This document shows, piece after piece, positions 1 through 6,673 of a stretch of DNA of 11,915 nt (positions are counted from its first letter, which is position 1; each line of letters begins with the position of its first letter). The notes under the pieces were generated by a model, which was given only the letters and a program-made list of their open reading frames with translations, did not search any database and was not told where the DNA came from. The position numbers and the translations under genes were made by a program. The stretch comes from Gammaproteobacteria bacterium (GTDB taxonomy: Bacteria > Pseudomonadota > Gammaproteobacteria > Steroidobacterales > Steroidobacteraceae), in assembly GCA_030830595.1 (NCBI GenBank), contig JAURMS010000341.1, forward strand, positions 1 through 11,915, in the 5' to 3' direction.

Positions 1-248
1 CAATCATTGTGGTAGTAATCCTCCCTGCGCTTGAGCAGCAGGCCCAGCAACTTCGCACCGAGCACCATGCCCAGGCAGGCGATGAAGCCCCAGACGGCGT
101 TGAAGGCAAACCACTCGTCGAAGCCAAAGTAGCCGTGGACGTGAAATACGAGCTGCGCCAACACACTCAGGCCCAGGGCGACCCACAGCGCGATCCAGAA
201 TGCGCGTGGCAGCCGCTCGCCATCCCGCCGTTCCAGCCAGTCCTTCAT
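1..248 (-). CDS. Small two-helix membrane protein, Mrp-operon associated (partial, 3' end outside window)
   Basis: The gene starts at an ATG (246-248) that overlaps the TGA of the preceding mrpD-like gene as ATGA, so it is probably translationally coupled to it. The 82 visible codons have no stop before the left edge. The N-terminus is charged (MKDWLERRDGERLPR). Two likely membrane segments follow, at about residues 17-36 and 47-70, separated by an aromatic-rich stretch (HVHGYFGFDEWF). A basic then acidic tail reads KRREDYYHND. From memory, small unnamed proteins of this layout ending in a K-R-x-E-D-Y-Y motif occur beside Mrp-like or NuoL-like antiporter genes in other bacteria. That makes an accessory antiporter subunit plausible, but no function is established. 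The aromatic-rich ending suggests the gene is nearly complete. Confidence is good that the gene is real and low as to its role. Confidence 0.7.
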   Translation of the reverse strand, partial: MKDWLERRDGERLPRAFWIALWVALGLSVLAQLVFHVHGYFGFDEWFAFNAVWGFIACLGMVLGAKLLGLLLKRREDYYHND

Positions 249-1705
249 CCGCTACTCCCCGCCGTCATGACCGGCGCCAGCGTGCTTACGAGGATGTCTG
301 CCGCCAGGGCCCCAAGGAGTGTAAGGAAGGCGGTAACGACCAGTGCTGCCACCATCGGCGGCGGTGCCTCGCCATGCTCCCTGGCCACGGCCCGCTCGGG
401 CCGAAAAAACGCCCGGTGAATGATGGGCATGAAATACCCTGCGTTCAACGCCGTAGACACCACCAGTACCAGCACCACGAACAGCTGGTCTGCCTCCAGC
501 GCACCCTGCAGGATCATCCACTTCGAGATGAAGCCCACCGTTGGCGGCAGGCCGATCATGCTGAGCGCCGCTACTGTAAAGGCCGTCATGGTCACCGGCA
601 TGCGTCGGCCGATGCCGTCCAGCTGCGAGACCTGCGTCTTGCCCGAAGCCACGTAAATCGAGCCAGCGGTGAAGAACAGGGTGATCTTGGCAACTGCATG
701 GGCGGCAATATGCAGCGCGGCGGCCAGACCCGCTGTCGTACCCAAGGTGAGGGCTGCCATGACCACGTATGAGAGCTGGCCGATGGTCGAGTAGGCCAGC
801 AGGCGCTTGAGGTTGTCCTGGCGAAGGGCGACGGTCGAGGCCGCCACAACCGTAAACCCCGCCAACCAGAGCAGGGCCCGCTCCAGAGGCACGCCCGCCA
901 GGAACTCCATGCCAAAAACGTACACAACCAGCTTCAGGATCACGAACACGCCGGCCTTCACCACGGCCACCGCATGCAGCAAGGCAGACACCGGGGTCGG
1001 CGCCACCATCGCCGCGGGTAGCCAACGGTGTACAGGCATCACCGCTGCCTTGCCCACCCCCAACACATAGAGCACCAGCAGCACGCCGGCGACGGTTGGC
1101 CCTGCGTGTCCGGCCAGGATGCCGCCCGGCGTGAACTCACCGGTACCGGCTAGCTGGTGCGTCCAGATGATGGCTGGCAGCAGCAGGCCGATCGAGGTGC
1201 CCAGCAGAATCCGGAGGTAGGTGCGGGCCCCGGCCCGCGCCTTGTCATCACCATGATGGGCCACCAGCGGATAGGTGGAGAGCGTCAGGGCCTCATAAAA
1301 AACAAACAGCGTGAACAGGTTGGCAGCCATGGCCACACCCATTGCCGCACCGATGGAGAGGGCGAAAAAGGCATAAAAGCGGGTCTGTTTGGCTTCATGC
1401 TTGGCGCGCATGTAGCCGAAGGCGTAGACCGAGGTGACTATCCACAGGCCGCTGGCAATCAGGGCAAACAGCAAGCCCAGCGGTTCGGGAGACAGCGCGA
1501 GTTGCAGTCCCGGCAGCGGCTCGGTCAGCACCCAACGAGGCTCAGCACCTGACATCGCCAGCTGGACCACGACCCAGAACAACAGGAGCGAGGTCACGAC
1601 GGTGACGCCCTCGCGAAGGTTGGGGACACGACCTGCCGCAAGAATTCCGGCGGCGCCCAGCATCGGCACTATCAGCAGCAACGGCAGCCAGTCGCCCGCG
1701 GTCAC
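245..1705 (-). CDS. Second MrpD-like proton-conducting antiporter subunit
   Basis: This is a 486-residue, roughly 14-helix inner-membrane protein of the NuoL/NuoM/NuoN-MrpD family, which moves protons in complex I and in Mrp antiporters. Family landmarks, numbered from the chosen start, are the helix glutamate E138 (LFVFYEALTLSTYPLV), K219 in GKAAVMPVHRWLP, the broken-helix motif AMVAPTPVSALLHAV, and K250 just after it. I place the start at GTG 1703-1705 because it overlaps the mrpD stop as GTGA. It also has a GGGAG ribosome site 7 nt upstream. An in-frame upstream start at 1747 lies inside mrpD and lacks this support. The gene follows mrpD as a diverged paralogue, so the operon carries two NuoM-like antiporter subunits. 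It could stand in functionally for the missing NuoL-like half of MrpA, which is an inference. Confidence 0.9.
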   Translation of the reverse strand: MTAGDWLPLLLIVPMLGAAGILAAGRVPNLREGVTVVTSLLLFWVVVQLAMSGAEPRWVLTEPLPGLQLALSPEPLGLLFALIASGLWIVTSVYAFGYMRAKHEAKQTRFYAFFALSIGAAMGVAMAANLFTLFVFYEALTLSTYPLVAHHGDDKARAGARTYLRILLGTSIGLLLPAIIWTHQLAGTGEFTPGGILAGHAGPTVAGVLLVLYVLGVGKAAVMPVHRWLPAAMVAPTPVSALLHAVAVVKAGVFVILKLVVYVFGMEFLAGVPLERALLWLAGFTVVAASTVALRQDNLKRLLAYSTIGQLSYVVMAALTLGTTAGLAAALHIAAHAVAKITLFFTAGSIYVASGKTQVSQLDGIGRRMPVTMTAFTVAALSMIGLPPTVGFISKWMILQGALEADQLFVVLVLVVSTALNAGYFMPIIHRAFFRPERAVAREHGEAPPPMVAALVVTAFLTLLGALAADILVSTLAPVMTAGSSG

Positions 1706-3177
1706 GAACCTGCTCCCAGCAGTGATGCGGAGGCCCGCATCGACCACTCCACGAGGGGTGTGGCATGCATGCCCATGACCAAGTTAGCCACAGCCAACAG
1801 GAGCGTAGGCAGCAACAACAGCGCAGGTGCCTCATGCCGCGCTGGCAGGACGGCTGGCCTGCGATAGAGCACCTCAACGATGCGCCAGAGGTACACAACG
1901 GAGAGGATGGAGGCCACCAGCATGGCCATCACCAGCCACCATTGGCCCTGCTCAACGACTGCCAGGATCAGATACCACTTACCGACGAAGCCAGCCGTCA
2001 GTGGCACCCCAATCAGGCTGAGCGCGCCCATCATGAAGGCCGCCATGGTCCAGGGCATGGCGTGAGCCACCCCCTCGAGGCGCGACAAGTCACCGCTACC
2101 GACGCGGTGCACGATGGCGCCCAGGGCAAGGAACAGCGCGGCCTTCATGAGCGCGTGATTAAACAGGTGCACGAGCCCTGCGGCGAGCCCAGCAGTGCTG
2201 AACAGGGCAAATCCCAGCAGGATATAGCCAACCTGGGCGACGCTGGACAGGGCCAGGATGCGACCGATATCCATGGCCCGCATCGCAAGCAGTGAACCAG
2301 CCAGCATGCCCGCTACGGCCAAGCCCTGCAGTGCGGATTGCAGGGCTGGCACCTCCAGCAGTTGTTCCAGACCAAACACACCGAACAGGAAACGCGCCAG
2401 GACGTAGAGCGCCACCTTGGTGGCGGTGGCCGCCATAAAGGCCGCGACGGCCGGCGGTGCCTCGGCATAGGCATCCGGGAGCCACTGGTGCAGGGGAAAG
2501 ACGGCAGCCTTCAGGCCAATGCCAGCCACAATGAAGACCAATGCCGTTTGGGCGGTGGGACTGGCTGAAAGCGGCGGCATGCGTGTCGCCAAATCATCCA
2601 TGTTAAGGGTGCCGGTCAGCGCGTACAGCAGTCCCAGCCCGATCAGGAAAAAGGTAGCGCCTACCGTACCCATGATCAGGTAGCGGAAAGAGGCCACCAA
2701 CGCCCGGCGCCGGCGCCCCATCGCGATGAGGGCATAGCCGGACAGCGAGGAAATCTCCAGGAACACGAAGACGTTGAAGGCATCGCCCGTCGCCACGATG
2801 CCAAGCAGGCCCGTCAGCAGGAGCAGCAGCGCAGCAAAAATACCCCCTACACGACCGTCATCAACTTCATCGGCCAGGCTGCGAGCAGCATAGGGGAACA
2901 CCACCGCCGCGATCAGCGCCAATAACAGCTGCACCAGTGCAGCCATGGCATCCAGTCGATACTCAATGCCCCACGGGGGCGCCCAGCCGCCAAGCTGATA
3001 TCGCAGCACACCCTGCTCAGCCACGCCCGCCATGAGCAGGACCGCGAACCCGAGCACGGCCCAGGCCACCAGGGTCGCAAACTGGCCGGGCCAGCGGCGC
3101 GAGGGCAGCAAGGCACAAACAGGCACCGCCAACAGCGGCAGGGCAACTACCAGGACTTGGGCATGCTCGAGGATCAT
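1702..3177 (-). CDS. mrpD: Mrp antiporter subunit D (MrpD/MnhD)
   Basis: This 491-residue multi-spanning inner-membrane protein is the proton-translocating, NuoM/N-like subunit of the Mrp Na+(Li+)/H+ antiporter. Family residues are visible: E141 in VFVFLEISSLSGY corresponds to the helix-5 glutamate needed for activity in Bacillus MrpD. K223 in GLKAAVFPLHQWLPDAY matches the conserved lysine. K254 follows the APPAVAAFMAA broken helix. The length is normal for MrpD (about 490-500). The start ATG lies 3 bp after the mrpC stop, the only junction in this operon without an overlap, and its ribosome site is weak. The stop overlaps the GTG of the second mrpD-like gene. Identity as an Mrp rather than Nuo subunit rests on the flanking mrpE-F-G-B-C genes. 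Confidence 0.95.
   Translation of the reverse strand: MILEHAQVLVVALPLLAVPVCALLPSRRWPGQFATLVAWAVLGFAVLLMAGVAEQGVLRYQLGGWAPPWGIEYRLDAMAALVQLLLALIAAVVFPYAARSLADEVDDGRVGGIFAALLLLLTGLLGIVATGDAFNVFVFLEISSLSGYALIAMGRRRRALVASFRYLIMGTVGATFFLIGLGLLYALTGTLNMDDLATRMPPLSASPTAQTALVFIVAGIGLKAAVFPLHQWLPDAYAEAPPAVAAFMAATATKVALYVLARFLFGVFGLEQLLEVPALQSALQGLAVAGMLAGSLLAMRAMDIGRILALSSVAQVGYILLGFALFSTAGLAAGLVHLFNHALMKAALFLALGAIVHRVGSGDLSRLEGVAHAMPWTMAAFMMGALSLIGVPLTAGFVGKWYLILAVVEQGQWWLVMAMLVASILSVVYLWRIVEVLYRRPAVLPARHEAPALLLLPTLLLAVANLVMGMHATPLVEWSMRASASLLGAGS
1713..1717 (-). promoter_or_regulatory. Ribosome binding site deciding the start of the second mrpD-like gene
   Basis: GGGAG on the minus strand sits 7 nt before GTG 1705, inside the 3' end of mrpD. 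It supports a GTG start overlapping the mrpD stop over the longer frame that begins at 1747. Confidence 0.6.
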
Positions 3178-3180
3178 GTG

Positions 3181-3528
3181 TTAATCGCGCTGCCTGTCGA
3201 GCTGGTCGTCGTCGATGGTCCCGTAGGCGCCGTGGATGCGGACGGCTAGCGCGAGGCCCAGCGCGGTAGTCGCCACGCCCACCACGATGGCGGTGAGGAT
3301 CAGCACGTGCGGCAGCGGATTGGAGTAGCTGTCGACGCCCGGCGCTAGGATCGGTGCAGCACCATCGCGCACGAAGCCCACACTGATGTACAGCAGGAAC
3401 ACGGAGGCTTGAAAGATGTTCAACCCGATCAGCTTGCGAATCAGGTTGCCGCGGGCGATCAGCGCATAGAGCCCCGACATCATCAGCGCGATCACGATCC
3501 AGTAGTTGTAGTGTTCGAGACCCGTCAT
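3181..3528 (-). CDS. mrpC: Mrp antiporter subunit C (MrpC/MnhC, NuoK-like)
   Basis: This is a 115-residue, three-helix inner-membrane protein of the NuoK/MrpC family. The motif GLNIFQASVFLLYIS in the second helix and SNPLPHVLILTAIVVGVA leading into the third are typical of MrpC. In Mrp complexes this subunit joins the MrpA C-terminal region and MrpD to the rest of the complex. The length matches the family (about 110-120). The start ATG overlaps the mrpB stop as ATGA, and the stop lies 3 bp before mrpD. The C-terminal tail (DDDQLDRQRD) is short and charged. Confidence 0.95.
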   Translation of the reverse strand: MTGLEHYNYWIVIALMMSGLYALIARGNLIRKLIGLNIFQASVFLLYISVGFVRDGAAPILAPGVDSYSNPLPHVLILTAIVVGVATTALGLALAVRIHGAYGTIDDDQLDRQRD

Positions 3529-3947
3529 GACTGGTCAGGCTCCCCGGCAAACAGCATGGCCAGCAGCGCAATGGTCGAGGACACCGTCAACATCACACCA
3601 AGCTCGATCAGGATGATTCCAAGGTGCTGCCCGGCGACGGGATCTGCGGCCAACACTCCATACTCGAGAAACTCGCCCCCCAGCAGCAGCGTCGCCATGC
3701 CGGTGCCTGCATAGAGCACTACGCCGAACGCGGCTTGCCAGCGCAGCCATGCGAGGGGCACCACTGCGCGAACTGCCGCGGACCCGAACACCAGCAGGTA
3801 CAGGATGAGGGCAGAGGCAAGGATCACTCCAGCCTGAAAGCCACCACCGGGGCCATATTCACCATGGAACTGCACATACAGTCCAAACAGCACGATGACC
3901 GGAATGAGGAACTTACTGACGATGCGCAGGATCAGGTCATCGCTCAT
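3525..3947 (-). CDS. mrpB: Mrp antiporter subunit B (MrpB/MnhB domain)
   Basis: This 140-residue, four-helix membrane protein has the MnhB domain signature: HGEYGPGGGFQAG at about residues 28-40, and the GQHLGIILIELGVMLTV segment at about 106-122. MrpB is a structural membrane subunit of the Mrp cation/proton antiporter, homologous to MbhF of archaeal membrane-bound hydrogenase. Its length is normal. The start has a strong purine-rich ribosome site (GGGAGGAGGGTGA directly before ATG) and overlaps the upstream MbhD/E-like stop as ATGA. The stop overlaps the mrpC start the same way. MrpB is a free-standing protein here, whereas group 2 Mrp operons fuse it to MrpA. Confidence 0.93.
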   Translation of the reverse strand: MSDDLILRIVSKFLIPVIVLFGLYVQFHGEYGPGGGFQAGVILASALILYLLVFGSAAVRAVVPLAWLRWQAAFGVVLYAGTGMATLLLGGEFLEYGVLAADPVAGQHLGIILIELGVMLTVSSTIALLAMLFAGEPDQS

Positions 3948-4483
3948 TCACCCTCCTCCCTGCGCCGCGAGGAGAGCAGGAGCCAGACCCCCAGCCCAGC
4001 CGTGAAAATCACCACCACCTCACCCAGGGTGTCGAAACCGCGGTAGCTGGCCAGCACGCTGGTGACGACATTGGGGATGCCGATCTCGACCCCGGACTGC
4101 TCGAGGTAGCGCGGTGCCACATGCTGATGAGCCGGATTGTCTGCTTCACCCACGGGAGGCAGGTCAAGCGTGCCCCACACCAGCAAACCTCCCACGCCAA
4201 GCACCACCACCAACGCACCCCAGTGCACGCGGGGAGCGGCCTCGGACTCCCCCCCACAACGCTGCAGGGCAGCCAGCATCAGGAGGGTCGCCACGCCCGC
4301 GCCGACGGCGGCCTCGGTGAAGGCCACGTCCACGGCATCCAGCGTAACGAACAACCCCGCGCACACCAGGCTGAAGGCACCGAAGGTCATGATGGCGGCC
4401 ACCAGCCCCCGGCTGCCGATGACCTGCAGCGCGACCAACAGCAGCGCTGCCAACAGGAGAACGTCGATCAACTCTTCCATCAT
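3944..4483 (-). CDS. Fused MbhD/MbhE-like subunit (equivalent of MrpA C-terminus)
   Basis: This is a 179-residue membrane protein with two modules. Residues about 5-75 are a DUF4040/MbhD-type three-helix unit with the hallmark DVAFTEAAVGAG (E57). Residues about 85-170 are an MbhE-like unit with IPNVVTSVLASYRGFDTLGE (138-155), containing the conserved R-G-x-D-T-x-G-E motif. In classical Mrp these two units form the C-terminal third of MrpA, and this region is implicated in the sodium/proton path. In Pyrococcus-type Mbh they are separate genes, mbhD and mbhE. Here they are fused together but detached from the NuoL-like N-terminal part of MrpA. An alternative ATG at 4478-4480 gives a product one residue shorter. 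The gene lies between mrpG and mrpB, with ATGA overlaps on both sides. Confidence 0.88.
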   Translation of the reverse strand: MMEELIDVLLLAALLLVALQVIGSRGLVAAIMTFGAFSLVCAGLFVTLDAVDVAFTEAAVGAGVATLLMLAALQRCGGESEAAPRVHWGALVVVLGVGGLLVWGTLDLPPVGEADNPAHQHVAPRYLEQSGVEIGIPNVVTSVLASYRGFDTLGEVVVIFTAGLGVWLLLSSRRREEGE

Positions 4484-4791
4484 CGATCGTCACCCGCAGC
4501 GGGTTCGCGAAGACCGCTGGAGTAGGCGGCGCGGGCCAGCGCATGACAGGCGGTTGGACTCGTGAACAGCAGGAACACGAAAACCAGCAGCAACTTGACG
4601 GTGACCAGTCCCGGGTCGAAATACAGGGCGAGTCCGGCAAGAAACAGGCCGGCAGCCACCGTGTCCACCACGCCCGCAGCATGCAAACGTGAGTAGAAGT
4701 GCGGAAAGCGGTTGATCCCGACGCTGCCGATAATGAGCATGGCGGCACCGGTACCCAGCAGCACCGTGGAAAAGAGATGGGCCAGGCTCAT
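4480..4791 (-). CDS. mrpG: Mrp antiporter subunit G (MrpG/MnhG)
   Basis: This 103-residue, three-helix membrane protein carries the MnhG/PhaG signature: RFPHFYSRLHAAGVVDT (28-44) after the first helix and FTSPTACHALARAA (76-89) after the third. MrpG is a small membrane subunit of the Mrp antiporter, equivalent to MbhC in archaeal hydrogenases. Length is standard. A good ribosome site (AGGAGGGG) precedes the ATG, which overlaps the mrpF stop as ATGA. The stop overlaps the start of the MbhD/E-like gene. Confidence 0.95.
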   Translation of the reverse strand: MSLAHLFSTVLLGTGAAMLIIGSVGINRFPHFYSRLHAAGVVDTVAAGLFLAGLALYFDPGLVTVKLLLVFVFLLFTSPTACHALARAAYSSGLREPAAGDDR

Positions 4792-5057
4792 GACCCCTCC
4801 TGCCTGCGCGGCGCTTGCTCGGTGTAGCGCAAGAGGGCCACGGTGCCTATGAAGTTCAGCAGTGCATACAGCAGGGCAAGGTCCAGGTAATCGCCACGGC
4901 CCGAGGCCGCGGCCAGCAGGGCAATGAGCAGCACGGTCTTCGTACCGAAGCTGTTGACCGCGAGGATCCGGTCAAACACGGTGGGCCCGAGGAAGGCCCG
5001 CAGCAGGGCAAACACGATGGACAGCAGCACGGCAACGGCTACGACGAAGAGGATCAT
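4788..5057 (-). CDS. mrpF: Mrp antiporter subunit F (MrpF/MnhF)
   Basis: This 89-residue, three-helix membrane protein has the MnhF signature GPTVFDRILAVN (24-35), including the conserved Asp30, followed by YLDLALLYALLNFIGTVAL. In Mrp complexes MrpF packs with MrpE and MrpG. It is homologous to MbhB, and the family is also related to bile-salt efflux annotations. Length is normal. The ATG overlaps the mrpE stop as ATGA. The ribosome site is weak, as expected for a coupled start. Confidence 0.94.
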   Translation of the reverse strand: MILFVVAVAVLLSIVFALLRAFLGPTVFDRILAVNSFGTKTVLLIALLAAASGRGDYLDLALLYALLNFIGTVALLRYTEQAPRRQEGS

Positions 5058-5551
5058 GCCGGACGCTCGCAGTCGTCCGGGATAAGCCGGTCGAGTTCCC
5101 CGTCGCGCACGCCATTTCCGGACGCCGGCGAGAGGGCATGGACGAGGAACTCATCGCCATTGACCAGCACCGTGACCGTACCCGGCGTCAGGGTGATGGA
5201 ATTACCGAGGATGACCTTGCCCAAGTCGCTGGGCTGGCCGACTTTGACACGCAGGAAATAGGGGGCGATGGCCGGCTTTGGCGAGAGGATCATGCCGATC
5301 ACCTGGGCGCTGGAGCGAACGATTTCGAGCGTCAGCCGCCCCCAGTAGGCCAACAGGGCGCCGCTGATGTGCAGCGGATGACTCTCGTGGTCGACCACGT
5401 CCAGCCGATGCGCAAACCACACGGTGAACAGCACGCTCCCGAGCCCGAGGCCCAACAGCAGGGGCTTGGGATAGCCCGACAGGCACCACCACAGCAGGGC
5501 CAGCAGCACGCCCAGGGAGATCGCGTGTTTCATGGGGGAAAATGATGCCAC
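5054..5551 (-). CDS. mrpE: Mrp antiporter subunit E (MrpE/MnhE), first gene of the operon
   Basis: This 165-residue protein has two or three N-terminal membrane helices (about residues 10-50 and 62-90) and a cytoplasmic domain with the family motif GNSITLTPGTVTV (116-128). MrpE supports assembly or activity of the Mrp antiporter and corresponds to MbhA. I keep the GTG start at 5549-5551 because an AGGGAG ribosome site sits 6 nt upstream. The internal ATG at 5531-5533 (residue 7) has no ribosome site at a suitable distance, yet gives a more conventional N-terminus (MKHAISLG), so it remains the alternative. This is the first gene of the minus-strand operon. Its upstream strip is shared with the divergent DUF4399 gene. 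Confidence 0.93.
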   Translation of the reverse strand: MASFSPMKHAISLGVLLALLWWCLSGYPKPLLLGLGLGSVLFTVWFAHRLDVVDHESHPLHISGALLAYWGRLTLEIVRSSAQVIGMILSPKPAIAPYFLRVKVGQPSDLGKVILGNSITLTPGTVTVLVNGDEFLVHALSPASGNGVRDGELDRLIPDDCERPA

Positions 5552-5557
5552 ATCGCG

Positions 5558-5563
5558 CTCCCT
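5558..5563 (-). promoter_or_regulatory. Ribosome binding site of mrpE supporting a GTG start
   Basis: AGGGAG on the minus strand lies 6 nt before GTG 5551. It favours that start over ATG 5533. Confidence 0.55.
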
Positions 5564-5577
5564 GATCGCCGGCGCGG

Positions 5578-5606
5578 TTGCCGCTGCAGCCTGCGAAGGG
5601 TAGATT
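5578..5606 (+). promoter_or_regulatory. Candidate sigma-70 promoter for the DUF4399 gene
   Basis: TTGCCG (5578-5583) and TAGATT (5601-5606) are separated by exactly 17 bp. Each matches the -35 and -10 consensus at 4 of 6 positions. Transcription would begin near 5613, leaving a leader of about 30 nt before ATG 5644. I saw no equally good promoter for the divergent mrp operon in the same strip. The call rests on motif match only. Confidence 0.35.
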
Positions 5607-5643
5607 CATGAGCCCATTGCAAGTTCCCCTCGGAGGCCCTGAC

Positions 5644-6084
5644 ATGTCACCCACCATCCGCGCAATCTGCCTGACTTTCGGCGGCCTGCTGACCTTGGCC
5701 TCCGCTGCAGACCAGGCTCCCGTGATGCCCGTAACACCCTCCGAACCGGGCGCCAGCGTGTACTTCGTGGAGCCGGCGGATGGGGCGGTGATCACCGGGC
5801 CGGTGCGGGTGGTGATGGGCCTCAAGGGCATGGGCATCGCCCCGGCCGGCATCGATTTCCCGGCCACCGGCCACCATCACCTGATCGTCAATGCCCCCAC
5901 CCCGCCGGCTGGCGCCATCATCCCGATGGATGCCAACCACATCCATTTCGGCAAGGGCCAGACCGAAACCACACTCGACCTGCCCGCCGGTACCCACACC
6001 CTGCAACTGGTTCTGGCGGACCGCAACCACATCCCCCATGAGCCGGCGGTGGTCTCGCCGGTGATCACGGTGACGGTGAAATAA
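5644..6084 (+). CDS. Exported DUF4399 domain protein
   Basis: This 146-residue protein has an N-terminal signal peptide (MSPTIRAICLTFGGLLTLASA, likely cleaved after residue 21). Its single DUF4399 domain shows the typical histidine-rich landmarks: GHHHLIV (76-82), IPMDANHIHFGKGQTE (93-108), HTLQLVLAD (118-126) and HIPH (129-132). The domain looks like a small periplasmic beta-sandwich. The clustered histidines suggest metal binding, but the function is unknown. The start is ATG 5644, with GGAGG 7 nt upstream. Upstream in-frame starts at 5578 and 5608 would place extra residues ahead of the signal peptide. The gene is divergent from the mrp operon. Its last 20 bp overlap the 3' end of the UPF0016 gene on the other strand. 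Confidence 0.85.
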   Translation: MSPTIRAICLTFGGLLTLASAADQAPVMPVTPSEPGASVYFVEPADGAVITGPVRVVMGLKGMGIAPAGIDFPATGHHHLIVNAPTPPAGAIIPMDANHIHFGKGQTETTLDLPAGTHTLQLVLADRNHIPHEPAVVSPVITVTVK

Positions 6085-6673
6085 CCAGGCCCGAGCCCAA
6101 GCCGGCAAGGATGGCGAGGCCGACCAGCACGAACACGGCCGCGGCGATCCCGTGCACCAGGCGGATGGGCAGCTTGCGCGCTGCCACCTCGCCAAGCAGC
6201 ACTGCAGGGACGTTGGCCAGCATCATGCCCAGCGTTGTGCCAGCCACGACTGCCAGCAGGGACTCGTAACGGGCGGCCAGGATCACGGTGGCCACCTGGG
6301 TCTTGTCACCGATCTCCACCACGAAAAACGCCGTCAAGGTCGCGGCGAACACGCCGGCGGCAGTCCTGGCGGCCCGGTCCGGTTCCTCCCCGTCCAGCCT
6401 GTCCGGCACCAGCAGCCACGCCCCCACCGCCACGAACGACAGGCCGAGGATCCAGCGCAGCGTGCCTGGCTCGAGGAGGCCTGACAGCCAGGCGCCCAGC
6501 CAGCCGGCCAGCGCGTGATTGGCAAGGGTTGCCACCAGGATGCCCAGGATGATGGGCAGGGGGCGGCGATAACGGGCAGCCAGCGCCAGGGCCAGCAACT
6601 GGGTCTTGTCGCCGACCTCGGCCAGCGCCACGCCCCCCGTGGACACCAACAGCGCCTGAAGCGGGTCAGTCAT
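6065..6673 (-). CDS. UPF0016/GDT1 family cation transporter (probable Mn2+ exporter)
   Basis: This is a 202-residue, six-helix inner-membrane protein made of two repeated halves. Each half carries the family motif E-x-G-D-K-T: E19-V-G-D-K-T and E120-I-G-D-K-T. Both are fully intact and would form the cation site. Family members include the Mn2+ exporter MneA of Vibrio and the eukaryotic Gdt1p/TMEM165 Mn2+/Ca2+ proteins. Manganese export is the likely role by family, although Ca2+ or H+ coupling cannot be read from sequence. Length is normal. The start ATG overlaps the DUF4153 stop by 8 bp (ATGACTGA), so translation is probably coupled and the gene is third in its operon. I see no manganese riboswitch directly upstream. 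Confidence 0.92.
   Translation of the reverse strand: MTDPLQALLVSTGGVALAEVGDKTQLLALALAARYRRPLPIILGILVATLANHALAGWLGAWLSGLLEPGTLRWILGLSFVAVGAWLLVPDRLDGEEPDRAARTAAGVFAATLTAFFVVEIGDKTQVATVILAARYESLLAVVAGTTLGMMLANVPAVLLGEVAARKLPIRLVHGIAAAVFVLVGLAILAGLGSGLVISPSP

Noticed and set aside
245..5551. A complex I (nuo) operon
   Set aside because: NuoL/M/N- and NuoK-like subunits are present, but no hydrophilic Nuo subunits appear, and MrpE, F, G and B families identify an Mrp antiporter.
1..5551. A membrane-bound hydrogenase (Mbh) operon
   Set aside because: The antiporter half matches in order, but no hydrogenase large or small subunit is in the window. It could only be revived by genes beyond the left edge.
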